Of a stretch of 64,000 nt of DNA, positions 42,627 to 54,099 are shown in pieces; positions within the stretch are counted from its first letter, which is position 1; the number at the start of each line of letters is the position of its first letter. Made by a program: the position numbers and the translations under genes. The notes under the pieces were generated by a model. It ran no database searches and was not told the origin of the DNA. It saw only the letters and a list, made by a program, of their open reading frames with translations. Origin of the DNA: Pseudophaeomoniella oleicola (Eukaryota; Ascomycota; Eurotiomycetes; Phaeomoniellales; Phaeomoniellaceae); the NCBI GenBank assembly GCA_003868215.1, contig QWDQ01000001.1, forward strand, positions 744,001-808,000, in the 5' to 3' direction.

Positions 42627-44740
42627 ATGTCCTCTTCGGCGGGGTCGGATGCCTTCGCCATCATTGCTTTTGCTGTCATATCTCTGGCAGTTCTACTTTT
42701 ACTACGCTACTACCTGCCACTTCGCTCTAGTCCAGCGTATTTGATCTTACCTGTCTTCTTGTCGCTCGCCTTACCAGCAAGTATTGTCTTACTCGTCCCC
42801 ATCGACATTGCGTCCAGCGCACAAACTAGAGATGTCAAAGCGAAAGGAATATGGCTACCAGAGAGGGCGTTACTGGTATCATGGAGGATACTTTACTGGT
42901 TGACATTCACTCTTACCTGGTAAGTAGGCGCAAGACATTTAGATTCCAATTTACTAACAGGCACAGGTTCATTCTACCCTTACTAGGGGAGTTCATGAAC
43001 TCTGGGTACCGCGAACCGAAGGATAGAATGATGTACTCTTTGCGGTCGAATGCGCGATATCAGATGATCGTACTCGGATGCGCAGTCGCTGGTCTTGTCT
43101 ATATCATCGTCAGCTATGGCTTTGATTTCACCGCTGTCAAGGGTTTGGTTGTGGCCTTAGCATACGTCTGGGGTCTGATTCTTGCCATATATTTGATGGG
43201 TCATGGGCTTGTGGCTGTACCGAGGTGGCTGTTTAGAGGGGCTGATATCAGTGGAAGTCTGCGTCGTGTTCAGAGTCACGCTCCACGAATACACGAGAAG
43301 CTGGAGGATGCCATCTTCAAACACGAGGAACTGGAAGCGCAAGTAAGACAACTTCAGCAGCGTAAGACCGGTACCGCACGAGACTTCCAAGAATGGATCG
43401 AGGACCTGGCGGACATGACAAGCCTGCCCGACGGTCGCATATCTTCACTACCAGGAGTGATGGATGTGAATGGGAAGATCCCAGCCGTAATTACCGATCG
43501 GTATCTGGCAGATCTAGGCCGGCGTCTCGCTCAAGCAAGACATCAGCGCGCGAGACGTGTGGAAGAGTGGGACCATGTGGTGCAGTCCGCAGCGGACCTA
43601 CAAGCAATTCTCGACTCGAAAGCATCTAAGAGGCTTTCGTTTGGCCGGGTGTCGCCTCACTCTTCAAGACTAGCAAAGACGACATTCATTACGCCGTACA
43701 TGCGCTATCACGTCCATGTGCATCTAGGCCCTGCTGTTCGCATAGTTTGTGGAGCTACAGCAGCTCTGGCATCAGTCAGCGTCATTTGGTCAGAAATCAT
43801 CAAGGTTTTTGCGCCACAGTTATCCGCTGTCAGCCTCAGTGTTATTCACCACCCGAATGACGAAGAATATAAGGTTGGTTTCGGTGGCCAGCTTATGGCA
43901 GCAGTCTGGATCACGTACATGTCGGCATGCGCACTGTTCAGCATGAAGGACGTGCCAGTATGGGGCAATCGGGCTTTAGTCAGGCGGAACACCTACAGTG
44001 AACATGCCTGCTGGTACGGTGGCCAAATCGCTAAACTGACCGTTCCGCTATCGTACAACTTCTTGACCTTTCTGCCAAAGAACATCCACCAGAGCACCGT
44101 TTTCTATCACTTTCTAGGCCGACTCATCAATTTGACGCCCTTGGGGAAGGGCTTTGATTATTTCTTTCCCATCCTGGTCCTCCTGCCAGTCTGTGCCACG
44201 TTATTCAACCTTTATGGCAAGGTCAAGGATGTTTTTGGATTCGGAATCCTCGGGGACGAAGATGAGGAAGATGATCCGTCCGGATTTGGTACCGGAGGTT
44301 GGCGCGAAGGGCGTGCTCTTATCGAGCGAGAATTGCAAGGGCATACAGCGGCGCCGGGTAGTTCCAGTGCACTTGGAATGTCTCCCCGACCATCAACCGA
44401 CATCAACCGGAATGGTGCAGCGCCAAGGGTGTGGGTACCTCCTGTAGAACGCAGCACAGGGCAGCTTCTACCTCCGCCATCTCGTGCCAGGAATCAACCA
44501 GCACCGTTAGATCCAGAGCCGCCAGAAGAGAACTTCTTCCAGTTGTTTGGCAGAAGAGTCAAGAATACTCTTGATACCATCGAGACCCCGAAGTGGATGC
44601 AAAACTCCTCAGGTGACACAGGCGGCCCCTCGTTCAAGAGGCCGAGATGGATGGGGGGCGACGATAGCAATAACGGACGTAGTGATAGTTTTGGTCGATT
44701 GTTTGGGAGACAGAATTCCAACGGTCAGGTCAGGTTGTAA
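42627..44740 (+). CDS. LMBR1-domain (LMBRD2-like) multi-pass membrane protein (688 aa)
   Basis: Exons 42627-42919 and 42967-44740; the 47-nt intron has a perfect branch site (TACTAAC) close to its CACAG acceptor. The N-terminus has two hydrophobic segments (FAIIAFAVISLAVLLLLRYY and LILPVFLSLALPASIVLLV), and about seven more follow. Family marks: WRILYWLTFTLTW followed by FILPLLGEFMNSGY, and KLEDAIFKHEELEAQVRQLQ, a coiled-coil cytosolic loop between membrane segments. Later segments include YNFLTFLPKNIH and a hydrophilic tail of about 180 residues rich in Gly, Ser, Pro and Arg. LMBRD2 relatives are implicated in lysosomal or GPCR-linked membrane functions in animals; the fungal role is not known. 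Confidence 0.82.
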
Positions 44741-45463
44741 GCTCACCGTGGGTTTACAGGAATGCAGCCGTAGTGCATAGCGATGGCGTTGTTCTCACTT
44801 GTATGTAGATAATTCCTTTCCTCTGTGTACATGATTGCAAGCCGGGTGGATTTGATCAGGCATTGAAATGGTCCTCGGACATGGACACAACACACCGTTT
44901 TGAGGAAGGGACTTCTTTATTTCCTTTCCACTCCACGTGTAGATATATATGTACTCACCTAGGTAGTAAGAGACAATGTCGAGGAAACAATACTTACTGA
45001 CTATAGGCAATTATGATTATTCAATCGCTCGATATCTCGCAGTCCCTGACGAGCTGAAGAAAAGAGTGTAATCAGATGATATTTACGATTAGGGATCTGA
45101 AATGACGACTTGGCTGACTTATTTACCGATGCCGCTAAATTGCAGTAAACGTCGGAATGCCTCGATGGTGTCATGCCTTTTCATACATTTTCATACCTTT
45201 TCATATCTTTCGTCCGCAGTTCGCCGCTTCGGACAAAGAGATTGATAATTGATAATCAATCGCCGCAATCGACTTCTCACGCGCCCCTCCTACGTACATA
45301 ATAGGTAATTGCAATTGTATTCTTTCTGATCGCCTCACGTTCTCTTATACATCTATCATTTCTCAACCCTCAGTCCAGCTACCCAACTACAACCGCCAAA
45401 ATTTCTTTCATAACTCGCCGCTTCTTCAGCCTTTTCGGCAGCACCCCTACAAGCCCTGCAGCA
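44741..45463. other. Intergenic region and glutaredoxin upstream region
   Basis: Contains the LMBR1-gene 3' end and the glutaredoxin promoter. From 45305 to 45463 the DNA is open in the glutaredoxin frame without an ATG and encodes a presequence-like peptide (see findings). Confidence 0.4.
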
Positions 45464-46184
45464 ATGTCGGCAGCAAAGACAAAGGCGCAAGCCATGATCG
45501 AAGAGAACCCAGTCATGGTGTTCAGTAAGAGTTATTGCCCATACTGCAAAGCCACGAAGACTTTGTTGAGCGAGAAGGGCGCCAAGTTTCAAGTCTTGGA
45601 ATTGGATCAGATCGGTAGGTTGTCTTTATCCATTGCTCATACAAGCCACCAGAATTTGCTCGCGAGTACGGCTGGTGCGAATGAGGATTGGTATGGGTTG
45701 AGAGAGCGAGCCTAAAGATCATGATGGCGAATTCCAATAGAGATCAACAGATCCCTTTGATCGCACCTGGGACGTCTTCCTTAGTGGTCGAACGTACTCC
45801 TGAAGAGAGAACGTCCACATCAGACTATTTGGCATATTTCAAAAGTCAGACTTCGTGCTGATCTAGAAGGCGTCGACACTCTGTTTTGTGGTCCTGGGCT
45901 TGCTCGCTCTATCACTGTTCCCATTCAGTCCGAATTCACTCATTGCGCCAGTTTTCCGCTACCCTTTGCTCTAGCCTGCTCTTGGGTGTCTGTCTCTACA
46001 TCATATGCTAATTTATTCTTCTATAGACGACGGTGCCGCACTCCAAGATGCGCTTGAAGAGATCACCAATCAACGATCTGTCCCAAACATCTTCATCAAG
46101 CAAAAGCACATTGGCGGAAACTCGGATCTGCAAGCCAAGAAGGGAAAGCTTCAGGATCTTCTGCTGGATGCTGGTGCCATCTAG
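45464..46184 (+). CDS. Dithiol glutaredoxin (102 aa from the ATG; possible longer mitochondrial form)
   Basis: Small thiol-disulfide oxidoreductase using glutathione. Exons 45464-45614 and 46027-46184; the 412-nt intron is several times the usual length here. Active site CPYC with Cys25 and Cys28 (SKSYCPYCKATK), then the glutathione-binding segments SVPNIFIKQKHIGG and the C-terminal LQAKKGKLQDLLLDAGA. Length and motifs match yeast Grx1/Grx2. The ATG at 45464 makes the cytosolic form. Upstream, in frame and without an ATG, lies SFITRRFFSLFGSTPTSPAA, which looks like a mitochondrial presequence and directly precedes MSAAK; an ATT at 45401 in a strong start context may begin this longer form. 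Confidence 0.9.
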
Positions 46185-46804
46185 TCTCCGTGCAGACAGC
46201 ACTCTGTTATGATGTTGCACCATTCAACGCTGTTGGTGAGAAGATAGCTACCTGAACGGAACATTTTCCCTTTACTTCCCTGGTTGTCCGATACTATAAA
46301 GTTATGGAGGATATTTTGTTACAGTAGTTCATAGCCAAAGATCGCAATACAATAACTCAAAATGATCGCAGTTACACGTATATTATAAGAATGTCTGCTA
46401 TCTACAGTCAACGTTGTGCACAGTACAGCCAATCTTCATAGCTTGTTTCGATGGGCCATGCGCGATGTGGAAACGATGAGACTCGCCATTCTACCGTCGT
46501 CACTACCATGATAAGAGGTCAATCTTAGCCTTTCCAATCATTCCTGGACTGGAATATCCCCAATTACATCTAGTGAGAAGCAAGCTATTACAGTAATAAC
46601 GATAATATATCAATCCAACTCTTTGTCCGGAATCGCTTCCGACGTGATGGACGGACAGGGTCCCTCCAGGATGATTGCGGGGACGATTTAGAGCTCCCGA
46701 TCATCCTGAAGCTCCAAAGTCTGCGATGATCCGAATACATTTCTTGTGAAACCAGCAACACTTTGGTTTTCGATCAGACCACGAAAGTTGCGCTCAACGC
46801 CAAG
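46185..46804. other. Intergenic region between glutaredoxin and AIM18-like genes
   Basis: 620 bp of 3' region and promoter. Nothing gene-like was seen. Confidence 0.4.
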
Positions 46805-48085
46805 ATGAAATCTGCGCACCTTGTCAATTCGTGCCATACGGCCACTCGGGTATGTACACCGTGGGCAGCCGGTAGAAGACTAGGGTCGCCGACCAATCCG
46901 GTTGCACAGTATACTTCCAGGAACCCGGTCCGATCCTTTCATGCCTCGCAACAGCGTTCCATAACGTACCGCAAGGGAGGGGCGAGACCGATAGAACAAC
47001 CGCCGTCACCATGGGCGCGGGAGCAAGCAGAATACTACCGGAAGTTGAAGATATACTCGGCGTTGATATTAGCCACTGGCGCAGCAATGGTTGTTACCGT
47101 GAAGAGCGATTTGTTCCCAGTCCCACCACCGGGGCAAGCTCAGTCTTCTTCCGGCACAATGCGGCTGGATGCGCCGCCAATTGACCTCCAGGTCCAATCT
47201 TTTGATGTTGAAACGGGCACTTCTAATATCCCTACGATCCCACGCTACATATCCTTACCCTCGCAAGACGTAGGCGCCCCATCCGCCGCCCTACCAGCAG
47301 GCACTTCCCCTGGTACATCGGCAAATGGTGAACCCGGTCAAGAACAATATCAACTCCTCGGACTGGGGATCCGTACCGTGTCCTTTCTGGGTATTGAAGT
47401 TTACGTCGTGGGCTTATATGTTGCCATACCTGATGTGGCGGCTCTCCAAGAACGACTGATCCGCCTCGTCAACCCGGTTGCCACAACGCTCGTCCCGGCG
47501 GAGCGCGAAAAGCTCAGCACCATCCTCCTTGATCCTGAACACAATCAAGAGGTCTGGACAGAGATCCTGAAAGACTCCAAAATCAGGACGGCGATCCGCA
47601 TCGCCCCAACTCGAAACACCGACTTCGGTCACCTCCGCGATGCTTTGGGTAGAGGCATAATGAACAAGGCGCAGGAGCCCAAACCTACCTCTACACCTGA
47701 TCAAGAAGACGACTACTTCTCCTCCGAATCCTTCGGCCAATCTCTCAACGCCTTCAAATCCTTCTTCGGCGGTGGCCGCGGCAAAATCTCCAAAGGCGAG
47801 GCGCTCTACTTCCTCCGTTCCAAATCTGGCGACCTCTCAGCCTACTACGAGCAACAAAGAAAGACATCCTCCTCCTCCTCTCCCAAAAGTACCCAAGAAA
47901 AGACCACCACCACAGACTTGACTCCCCTCGGCGAGGTCAAAGACGGTCGCATATCGTCCTTGTTCTGGATGATGTACCTCGGCGGCAAGAAAGTCAGCAG
48001 CGAAGGAGCGAGGAAGAGCGTGATTGATGGATGTGTGGAGTTGGCGAGTAGACCGATCGGGACCGTTGAAACTATGGTCGTGTAA
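46805..48085 (+). CDS. AIM18: AIM18-like mitochondrial chalcone-isomerase-fold protein (426 aa)
   Basis: Single exon. The first about 65 residues are rich in Arg, Ser and Thr with almost no acidic residues and contain RSFHASQQRSITYRKGG, a likely mitochondrial targeting sequence. A hydrophobic segment follows (IYSALILATGAAMVVTV, about residues 82-98), suggesting an inner-membrane anchor. The chalcone-isomerase-like domain begins at LLGLGIRTVSFLGIEVYVVGLYVA and includes IRIAPTRNTDFGHLRDALGRGI and GEALYFLRSKSGDLSAYY, ending SSLFWMMYLGGKKVSSEGARKS. Yeast Aim18 and Aim46 are the closest known group; they have lost isomerase activity and bind haem. The first ATG of the frame is at 46805. Confidence 0.85.
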   Translation: MKSAHLVNSCHTATRVCTPWAAGRRLGSPTNPVAQYTSRNPVRSFHASQQRSITYRKGGARPIEQPPSPWAREQAEYYRKLKIYSALILATGAAMVVTVKSDLFPVPPPGQAQSSSGTMRLDAPPIDLQVQSFDVETGTSNIPTIPRYISLPSQDVGAPSAALPAGTSPGTSANGEPGQEQYQLLGLGIRTVSFLGIEVYVVGLYVAIPDVAALQERLIRLVNPVATTLVPAEREKLSTILLDPEHNQEVWTEILKDSKIRTAIRIAPTRNTDFGHLRDALGRGIMNKAQEPKPTSTPDQEDDYFSSESFGQSLNAFKSFFGGGRGKISKGEALYFLRSKSGDLSAYYEQQRKTSSSSSPKSTQEKTTTTDLTPLGEVKDGRISSLFWMMYLGGKKVSSEGARKSVIDGCVELASRPIGTVETMVV

Positions 48086-48301
48086 TAAATAAAAAAATAA
48101 ATAAAATAAAATAAAGAGATCTGAAAGATGGGGGAGAGAAAGAGGGGTTCCCGGGGTGAAAAGGGGGGTAAAAATAGGGACATATGTAATGCGAGAAGGG
48201 GGGATTGAATATACAGACATACGTGCATGCAACATCTCAAATTTTGTACATTATCATGATCATGATCATCATTCATCAACACAAATTCTTTTCATTTTCA
48301 T

Positions 48302-48338
<37 letters not shown>

Positions 48339-48726
48339 AAAAACACGAGAAAGGGAAAAGAAAAGAAAAGAACAAACTTTTCGTATTTTATTACGAATTA
48401 AGTCTTGCTTACTTGCTTTCATGATAATTTTGGTCTCTACCTACCTAGATAAGTACGACTTTATATCCGACATGTGATTGGAAATTGGACATCATCAAAG
48501 GCCGTTGCTAACAACGCTCGAAAGGACAGGACGCTGGGAAGGATCTTGTCTTTTCTCGTATAGTAGTAGTATCTGATACAGTCGAACCCTTTTTCCCCCA
48601 CTCTCTTCCAGGCCCGCTTTCATTATGCTAACGTTCGAGGTGTTTCCTGAAGTTGTCTCGGTCGCTTTTAAAGACATGGCTACAGAATGGCTGCTCTGCC
48701 GGGTTCATATCCCAATATATAACGGC
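48086..48726. other. Convergent intergenic region with (CT)14
   Basis: 3' ends of the AIM18-like and gamma-adaptin genes, with an A/T-rich AAATA repeat (48088-48114) and a CT run (48309-48336). No gene seen. Confidence 0.5.
48309..48336. repeat. (CT)14 microsatellite
   Basis: Fourteen uninterrupted CT units, preceded by TTTTCA repeats. Confidence 0.9.
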
Positions 48727-51527
48727 TCATGACTCAGTCCAGTCTACTTGTTCGGTCATTGGTGACAAGCCTTGTTTGGTATAACTGATTTTCAAGCGGA
48801 GACGAAGTTTCGGTGGCAGAGACTATACGAGAAATGTATTAGCCACGTCCTGTCGAATATGGTGGAGGAAAATGCATGATTGATAATAATATGAGTGACT
48901 CAAGAGTATCACAAGGGGAAAACTTACTCCGGTGACGCCAATGATTTTCATGCCTTGAATCCCTTCTTCGCCACTTGCCAATGTGCTCTTGTTGATGGCA
49001 TTTAAAGTCAATTTCTGGCTCTTAGGAACAGCGGCCTGGAGCCCCACGCCAGTAAAAGTGTCGAAGTCTGAAGAGTTTTTGAAACGTGCGAGCACCTGCG
49101 CACCACCGGAAGCGGCGCGCGAGACTTGAAGTGTAACTTGCATGTCGTTCTTCGAATATGCAGCCTGAGCTGCGGGTTGTTGTGGCTGGGGAGAGGCGCT
49201 TGGCATTGAGAAGAGGTCATTGGATGCAGCAGGTTTCGCGGTCTGTGGAGGGGTCCCGTTTGTACCATTACCGAATAGATCCATTATCGACCCTACGTTG
49301 TTTTGTCCTTGTGGAGCAGGGCTTGTGGTCTGTGGCGGAGGGCTTGAGATTGAACTTCCACCACCAAGGATATCGGCAAGGAGGTCCGCAGTGTTTTGTT
49401 GGCCGTTGATTGTGGCGCTGACATCAGTGACCGGCACGTCGTTACCGCCCATGAGGTCAAGCAGCATATCTTGTTCGGCTGTCTTCTTGATAGGCTTTTT
49501 GGTCTTGTCCTTGAGTGCTCGACTTTGCCTTTTGTCAGTTTTGCTAGCAGCGGTGGTTTCCCCGAGCACACGTTGTTCCTCACGGATCTCAGGTGGTGGC
49601 ATCCTTTCTAGAACGCCCCGCCGAATACCATCATAGCCAAACAGATTCGAGTACTCCACAGATCGTTGCTGGATTTCAATGCTAAGATCCGAGGTCCTGC
49701 TTGCTAACAACCGCCTGACCCGGTCGACTTGTGCTGGTTCAGACATCCTTGTGGTCAATTTCATAGACGCAGTGATGATATATTCTGTCACCACCGGATT
49801 GGCATACGTCGAATTGAGGATAGTCGTAAAGATGTCAACGATATCACTTTCGCTGACTTCTTTAACCACCTCTTCATCCTCATAAGACCCCCCTCGCAGG
49901 AGGAGATCCCCGTATTCGCCAATGACCCACGCTCCAGCCAGAGTCAAAGCTTCCTGTGTGATGTCGGCTTTCAATGCTGAATAGAGCTTCTGCACCGAAT
50001 ACATCTGCAGATCTGGAGTTGTAGCAATCAAGCGCACAAAAGATGATAGGATTTGTTCTCTGACATAATTGCCAGCCAATTTGACCATCCTCAGCATCGT
50101 GTCGATGTGCCACCGTTTGTTTGGAGCGAAGCGATCTGCGGCAATACCAATTTGGGTGGTCATAATTGGCTTAAATTCATTGTCGGCGACCTCAAGGAAT
50201 GCGAGGAGTTCACGAATGAGGACACGAACGTTATCCTCCCGTATCAACGTAAAACTCAGATCCAGTGCTCGTCGTCGTATACTGATGTCAGGATCCCGAA
50301 GGCATTCCAGGATAGTGTTACGGTGTCGCTGCACTGCGTTTGGCTCCACTGCCACAACTTTGATCAGCGTATTGAGCGCCACGTAACGGATATTATTGTC
50401 TTTGTTGGAGAGAAATTTGCCGAGTATATTGACACCAAGCACCCGCAGACCCGAGTCTGCTTCGATATCGAGGATAGTAAGAACGGATTCGTAGAGGATG
50501 GAGTTTCCGACGTTCTTGCTTGAATCGGTATTCGTTGCCACCTGGGCTAGAATATCATTGATTTGTTCGCTAACCTCGTTGCTACCCCGTCCGAGCACAC
50601 GCAGCAGTCGTAGTATCTTCACCTGCAAGAAGGGATCGGTTATGCCGGAGACGTCGTGTTCGGGAGCATACCCTGAGGTGGTAAGACCCTTCAACGTTCG
50701 CACAAGATGAGGGACAAGAGGTCGGAATATATCGACTATTCCTTCTTCACCTCCTTCTGCTTCATCGGCTTCACACATGCTGGTCACGAGCGTTATGCCA
50801 CAAAGCAGAACACCATGGTTTCTATCCTGGAGGAGGGTCTTTGACTTGTCAAAGAAGTGTTCCTGCAAGTCCGGTACTTTTCGACATATACGCATTGCGC
50901 ATAACGCAGCTTTTCGTCGGATATATGGATTGGACGTCGATATGAGCGTTTCTATATCAGGAAACAAATCTCGCGCCATCTCTACTGAGGCAATGTCGCC
51001 CAACGTAGCAAGCGCAAGACCGACCACGTATTGATTCGAATGCTTGAGATCACTAAGAGTGTCAGTTCCTTTTGCCCAGAGTGGAATTCATTGCAACATA
51101 CTTTTGTAACGAGTTGGTGACAAGGGTGAGCACTTCCTGGTTTTCATCTAGCAGCAACATGGTACCAAGGTAGCCTAATCGTTTGTCCGCGAAACGCGGC
51201 GAGGCCAGTAGTTTGAGGCATTCGATCTGGCCGAAATGTGTTCTTTCACCAAGAGTGAAAAGATATAGGAGCTTCGCAACGTTGTTTCTCCTATAACCGG
51301 CATCAGCACAAGCAGCGCCTAAGCAGATCGAGGGACACACTGACCTCACATTATGATCGCTGCTTTCCTCCCTGAAGCTAGCTCTAATCGCTGCGCTTTC
51401 TTTCTGCACCACTGCTCGCTCATCGGCTATCGTTTTGGAAGCGCGCACATTACGAATGAACTGTTTGACTGTCCGAGCATTAGTGAAGTCAGAGACGTTA
51501 CCGCCTGTTGTCCTTACGAGAAGTCAT
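48727..51527 (-). CDS. APL4: AP-1 clathrin adaptor large subunit gamma (847 aa)
   Basis: Gamma-adaptin of the AP-1 complex, sorting cargo into clathrin-coated vesicles at the trans-Golgi and endosomes. Five exons: 51527-51518, 51468-51345, 51290-51102, 51052-48928 and 48822-48727; introns of 49, 54, 49 and 105 nt. The first coding exon is ten bases (ATGACTTCTC). N-terminus [22 protein letters not shown] and [19 protein letters not shown] begin the armadillo-like trunk (to about residue 590). A Gln/Pro/Thr-rich hinge includes [10 protein letters not shown] and MDLFGNG, resembling clathrin-binding boxes. The gamma-ear follows (about 725-847), ending [10 protein letters not shown]. The last exon is recognised because it restores the conserved ear end ([13 protein letters not shown]). 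Confidence 0.92.
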
Positions 51528-52112
51528 GGCGGCCACAAGGACCCCACGATGAGCAGGGGATAAAGTGTCCTCAGCTGTATACTATGACGATGCGAGCAAG
51601 TAAACCATGTTCGGATTGCCCTTCAGAAGTACGACCAGGCTACCGAATAAGCTCGAGGTAGAGGTATCGTGGACAATATGAGGTGTTGAATTGTCGTCAG
51701 CGGTGTTGGGGGTATACCGTATCAATAATTTGAGGGTACTGGATGTACTGGACTAGCAGACTGGTCCTAGTCCTAAGGTCGAGAGGTCCCTGGAGTCGAA
51801 TGGGTTATTTGGAGGTTAGACGCGGTGTAGTGGCAGAGATGGTGGGTTCATCGTCTCCGAATGCATTTTTGGTGTGCCTCAAGTGGGCCGAAATATTACT
51901 GTACATGACGTGGGCCTTGGGGAGTTGGCGACAGTCGGATAACAAGATCTTCAACATGCAAAGCTGGCCTTAGGACCCTACCCTTTACCATGGCACAGAT
52001 TCTCCCAGGCAATGAATCAGGTTCGGTACGGCATAGTCGATAACCTTGTCTAGTTGTTGTCCATTGCTCTTGTATTCTTCCTTGTCTGTAGCATTTATAA
52101 CCCTCCCCGACA
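51528..52112. promoter_or_regulatory. Shared divergent promoter region of APL4 and the sterol acyltransferase gene
   Basis: 585 bp between two divergent start codons; it must hold both promoters. I recognise no specific factor sites. Confidence 0.45.
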
Positions 52113-53795
52113 ATGGCATACCGTGCGAATGACTTGAGTCCTGACCGGATACTACGGCCTCGTGCAGTAAAGGCTCCCAACCCAGATGTTTTGCGCACCC
52201 AGAAGTCTTCAGATAACCTAGATCCTGGTGACCAGACATCTTCAGCTTTTACCAGGTATCTGAATCGGCCTTCATGACCGGAGCCACCGTGCTAACGCTT
52301 TGGTAGTGGACGCTCAACGCCTGTACCTCCCGATGCACCCCCTTCAGTGCAGTCTTTGTCCACCGCGAAGAAACAAGCCAGAGCGCAGGCAAAGCATCGT
52401 CTCTTCCACAACATTCATTACACGCCGCGAGTCTCCCATTTTGATCCTACCAGTGATTACAATGATTTCAAAGGATTCTTCGTTCTCTTCTGGATCAGCC
52501 TTTTCATCCTTGTCCTAACGACGGGCTTGAGTAATATCAAAGAGACAGGATTACCTCTGCGAATGCGGGTATGGCGAGTACTATCAAAGAATGCGGTTGC
52601 AATGCTTCTCAGCGACGGCGTTATGGTGTTGAGCACGGCGCTGAGCCTACCGTTGCACCGCATATATAGGAAGAATGGCCCGCTACAATGGTCAAACGGT
52701 GGTATTTGGGTGCAGAGCATATTTCAAATCGCATGGCTTGCACTATGGGTTAGGTGGCCATTTATGCTCAATTGGACTTGGACCGCTCAAGTCTTCTTCA
52801 CCCTACATACCTTGGTTCTTTTCATGAAGATGCATTCCTACGCATTCTACAACGGCCATCTGGCGGAAACGGAACGGCGACTTCGTTCCCTTGATCACCC
52901 CGAAACAGCTTCTCTCGCTGCTGCCGTCAAATACCCGAGCTCACCTGCCCGTATCAATGAGGCAACTTCTTCCGACGATGAAGATGAGAAGTCTGGTTCC
53001 CGATCTGAGCGTCTGGCAGCCCTGCGTTCTGACCTCGCTGAAGAGCTAACGTCCACCCTCGGCCAAGTGACCTATCCTCAGAATCTGAGTTATTTCAATT
53101 ACGCAGACTTCATCTTATGTCCAACCTTATGTTACGAGCTGGAGTACCCGCGTACGAAGTCAATTCGCTGGATGGAATTGTTCTGGAAAGTCCTCGCCGT
53201 TTTTGGTTGTATATTTCTCCTTATCGTCACCTCAGAAGACTTCGTCGTGCCTGTTCTCGCGGATTCGGCTATCCGTCTCAGGCAGGTTGATCAGTTAACC
53301 GATAAAGCCCTGATACTCTCCGAGACGATCAGCATGCTCCTGTTTCCATTTATGACCATATTCCTGCTTGTCTTTCTTGTCATTTTCGAATACCTGCTCG
53401 GTGCCTTTGCTGAGATCACTCGATTCGCTGACCGACATTTCTACTCCGACTGGTGGAATTCGTCCGACTGGCTCGAATTTTCTCGAGAATGGAATATTCC
53501 CGTTCATCATTTCCTCCGTCGTCATGTCTACTTCTCTTCCCGTACATACTTCTCCAACGGCATAGCGATGTTCATTACTTTCCTCGTCAGCGCTGTCGGA
53601 CACGAGTTGATCATGGGATGCATCACGAAGAAGCTGCGAGGTTATGGCTTCGTGGCCATGATGTTGCAGTTACCGATCGTGGCTATCCAAAGAAGCAAAT
53701 TCGTCAGGGGACGCTGGGTGTTCAATAATGCGACGTTCTGGTTGAGCATGATTCTCGGGCTCAGTATCATGTGTGCACTGTATGTTTTAGTCTAG
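52113..53795 (+). CDS. ARE2: Sterol O-acyltransferase, ARE/ACAT type, MBOAT family (543 aa)
   Basis: ER membrane enzyme esterifying ergosterol with acyl-CoA for storage in lipid droplets. Exons 52113-52255 and 52307-53795; the 51-nt intron has a GCTAAC branch-like site near its end. A disordered N-terminus of about 115 residues precedes some eight to nine membrane segments. MBOAT/ACAT marks: HSYAFYNGHL, the sterol-esterase-type FYSDWWN at residues 426-432, and the active-site histidine H480 in VSAVGHELIMG. LCYELEYPRTKSIRW matches the conserved acyl-CoA-binding area. FYSDWWN is shared by ACAT and DGAT1 enzymes, so a diacylglycerol acyltransferase is the alternative; length and the YPRTKSIRWMELFWK segment favour ARE. 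Symbol is by family only. Confidence 0.83.
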
Positions 53796-54099
53796 ACCAG
53801 GGCAGAGTCAGGGCAGGGGGACACTTTGATACGATAGACTAGACTGGGGAAACGGTATAGGGTGGTTGTTTTATCGTTAAGGCCTGGACAACGAATGGAT
53901 GGTGGGAGACTCGGGAGCACTTGGAAGGGGTTTGTAATATAACATCGTCCTTTCATCACTTGTGCTTTATCGATACCAACCCACCAATGTGGACAGCAAT
54001 TTCGCATCCTCTGTACATACAGACAAATAAATGGAAACTTCGCTTCCATGAAGATTCTGCGAGGATGTCATTCGATCTCTCTCCATACAAGAGACTAAA
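53796..54099. other. Short convergent intergenic region
   Basis: 304 bp between the stop codons of the sterol acyltransferase and hydantoinase genes; nothing notable was seen. Confidence 0.5.

Noticed and set aside
48695-48720. GGGTTCATATCCC resembling a tRNA B box
   Set aside because: No acceptor or anticodon stem can be folded around it; it lies in the 3' region of the gamma-adaptin gene.
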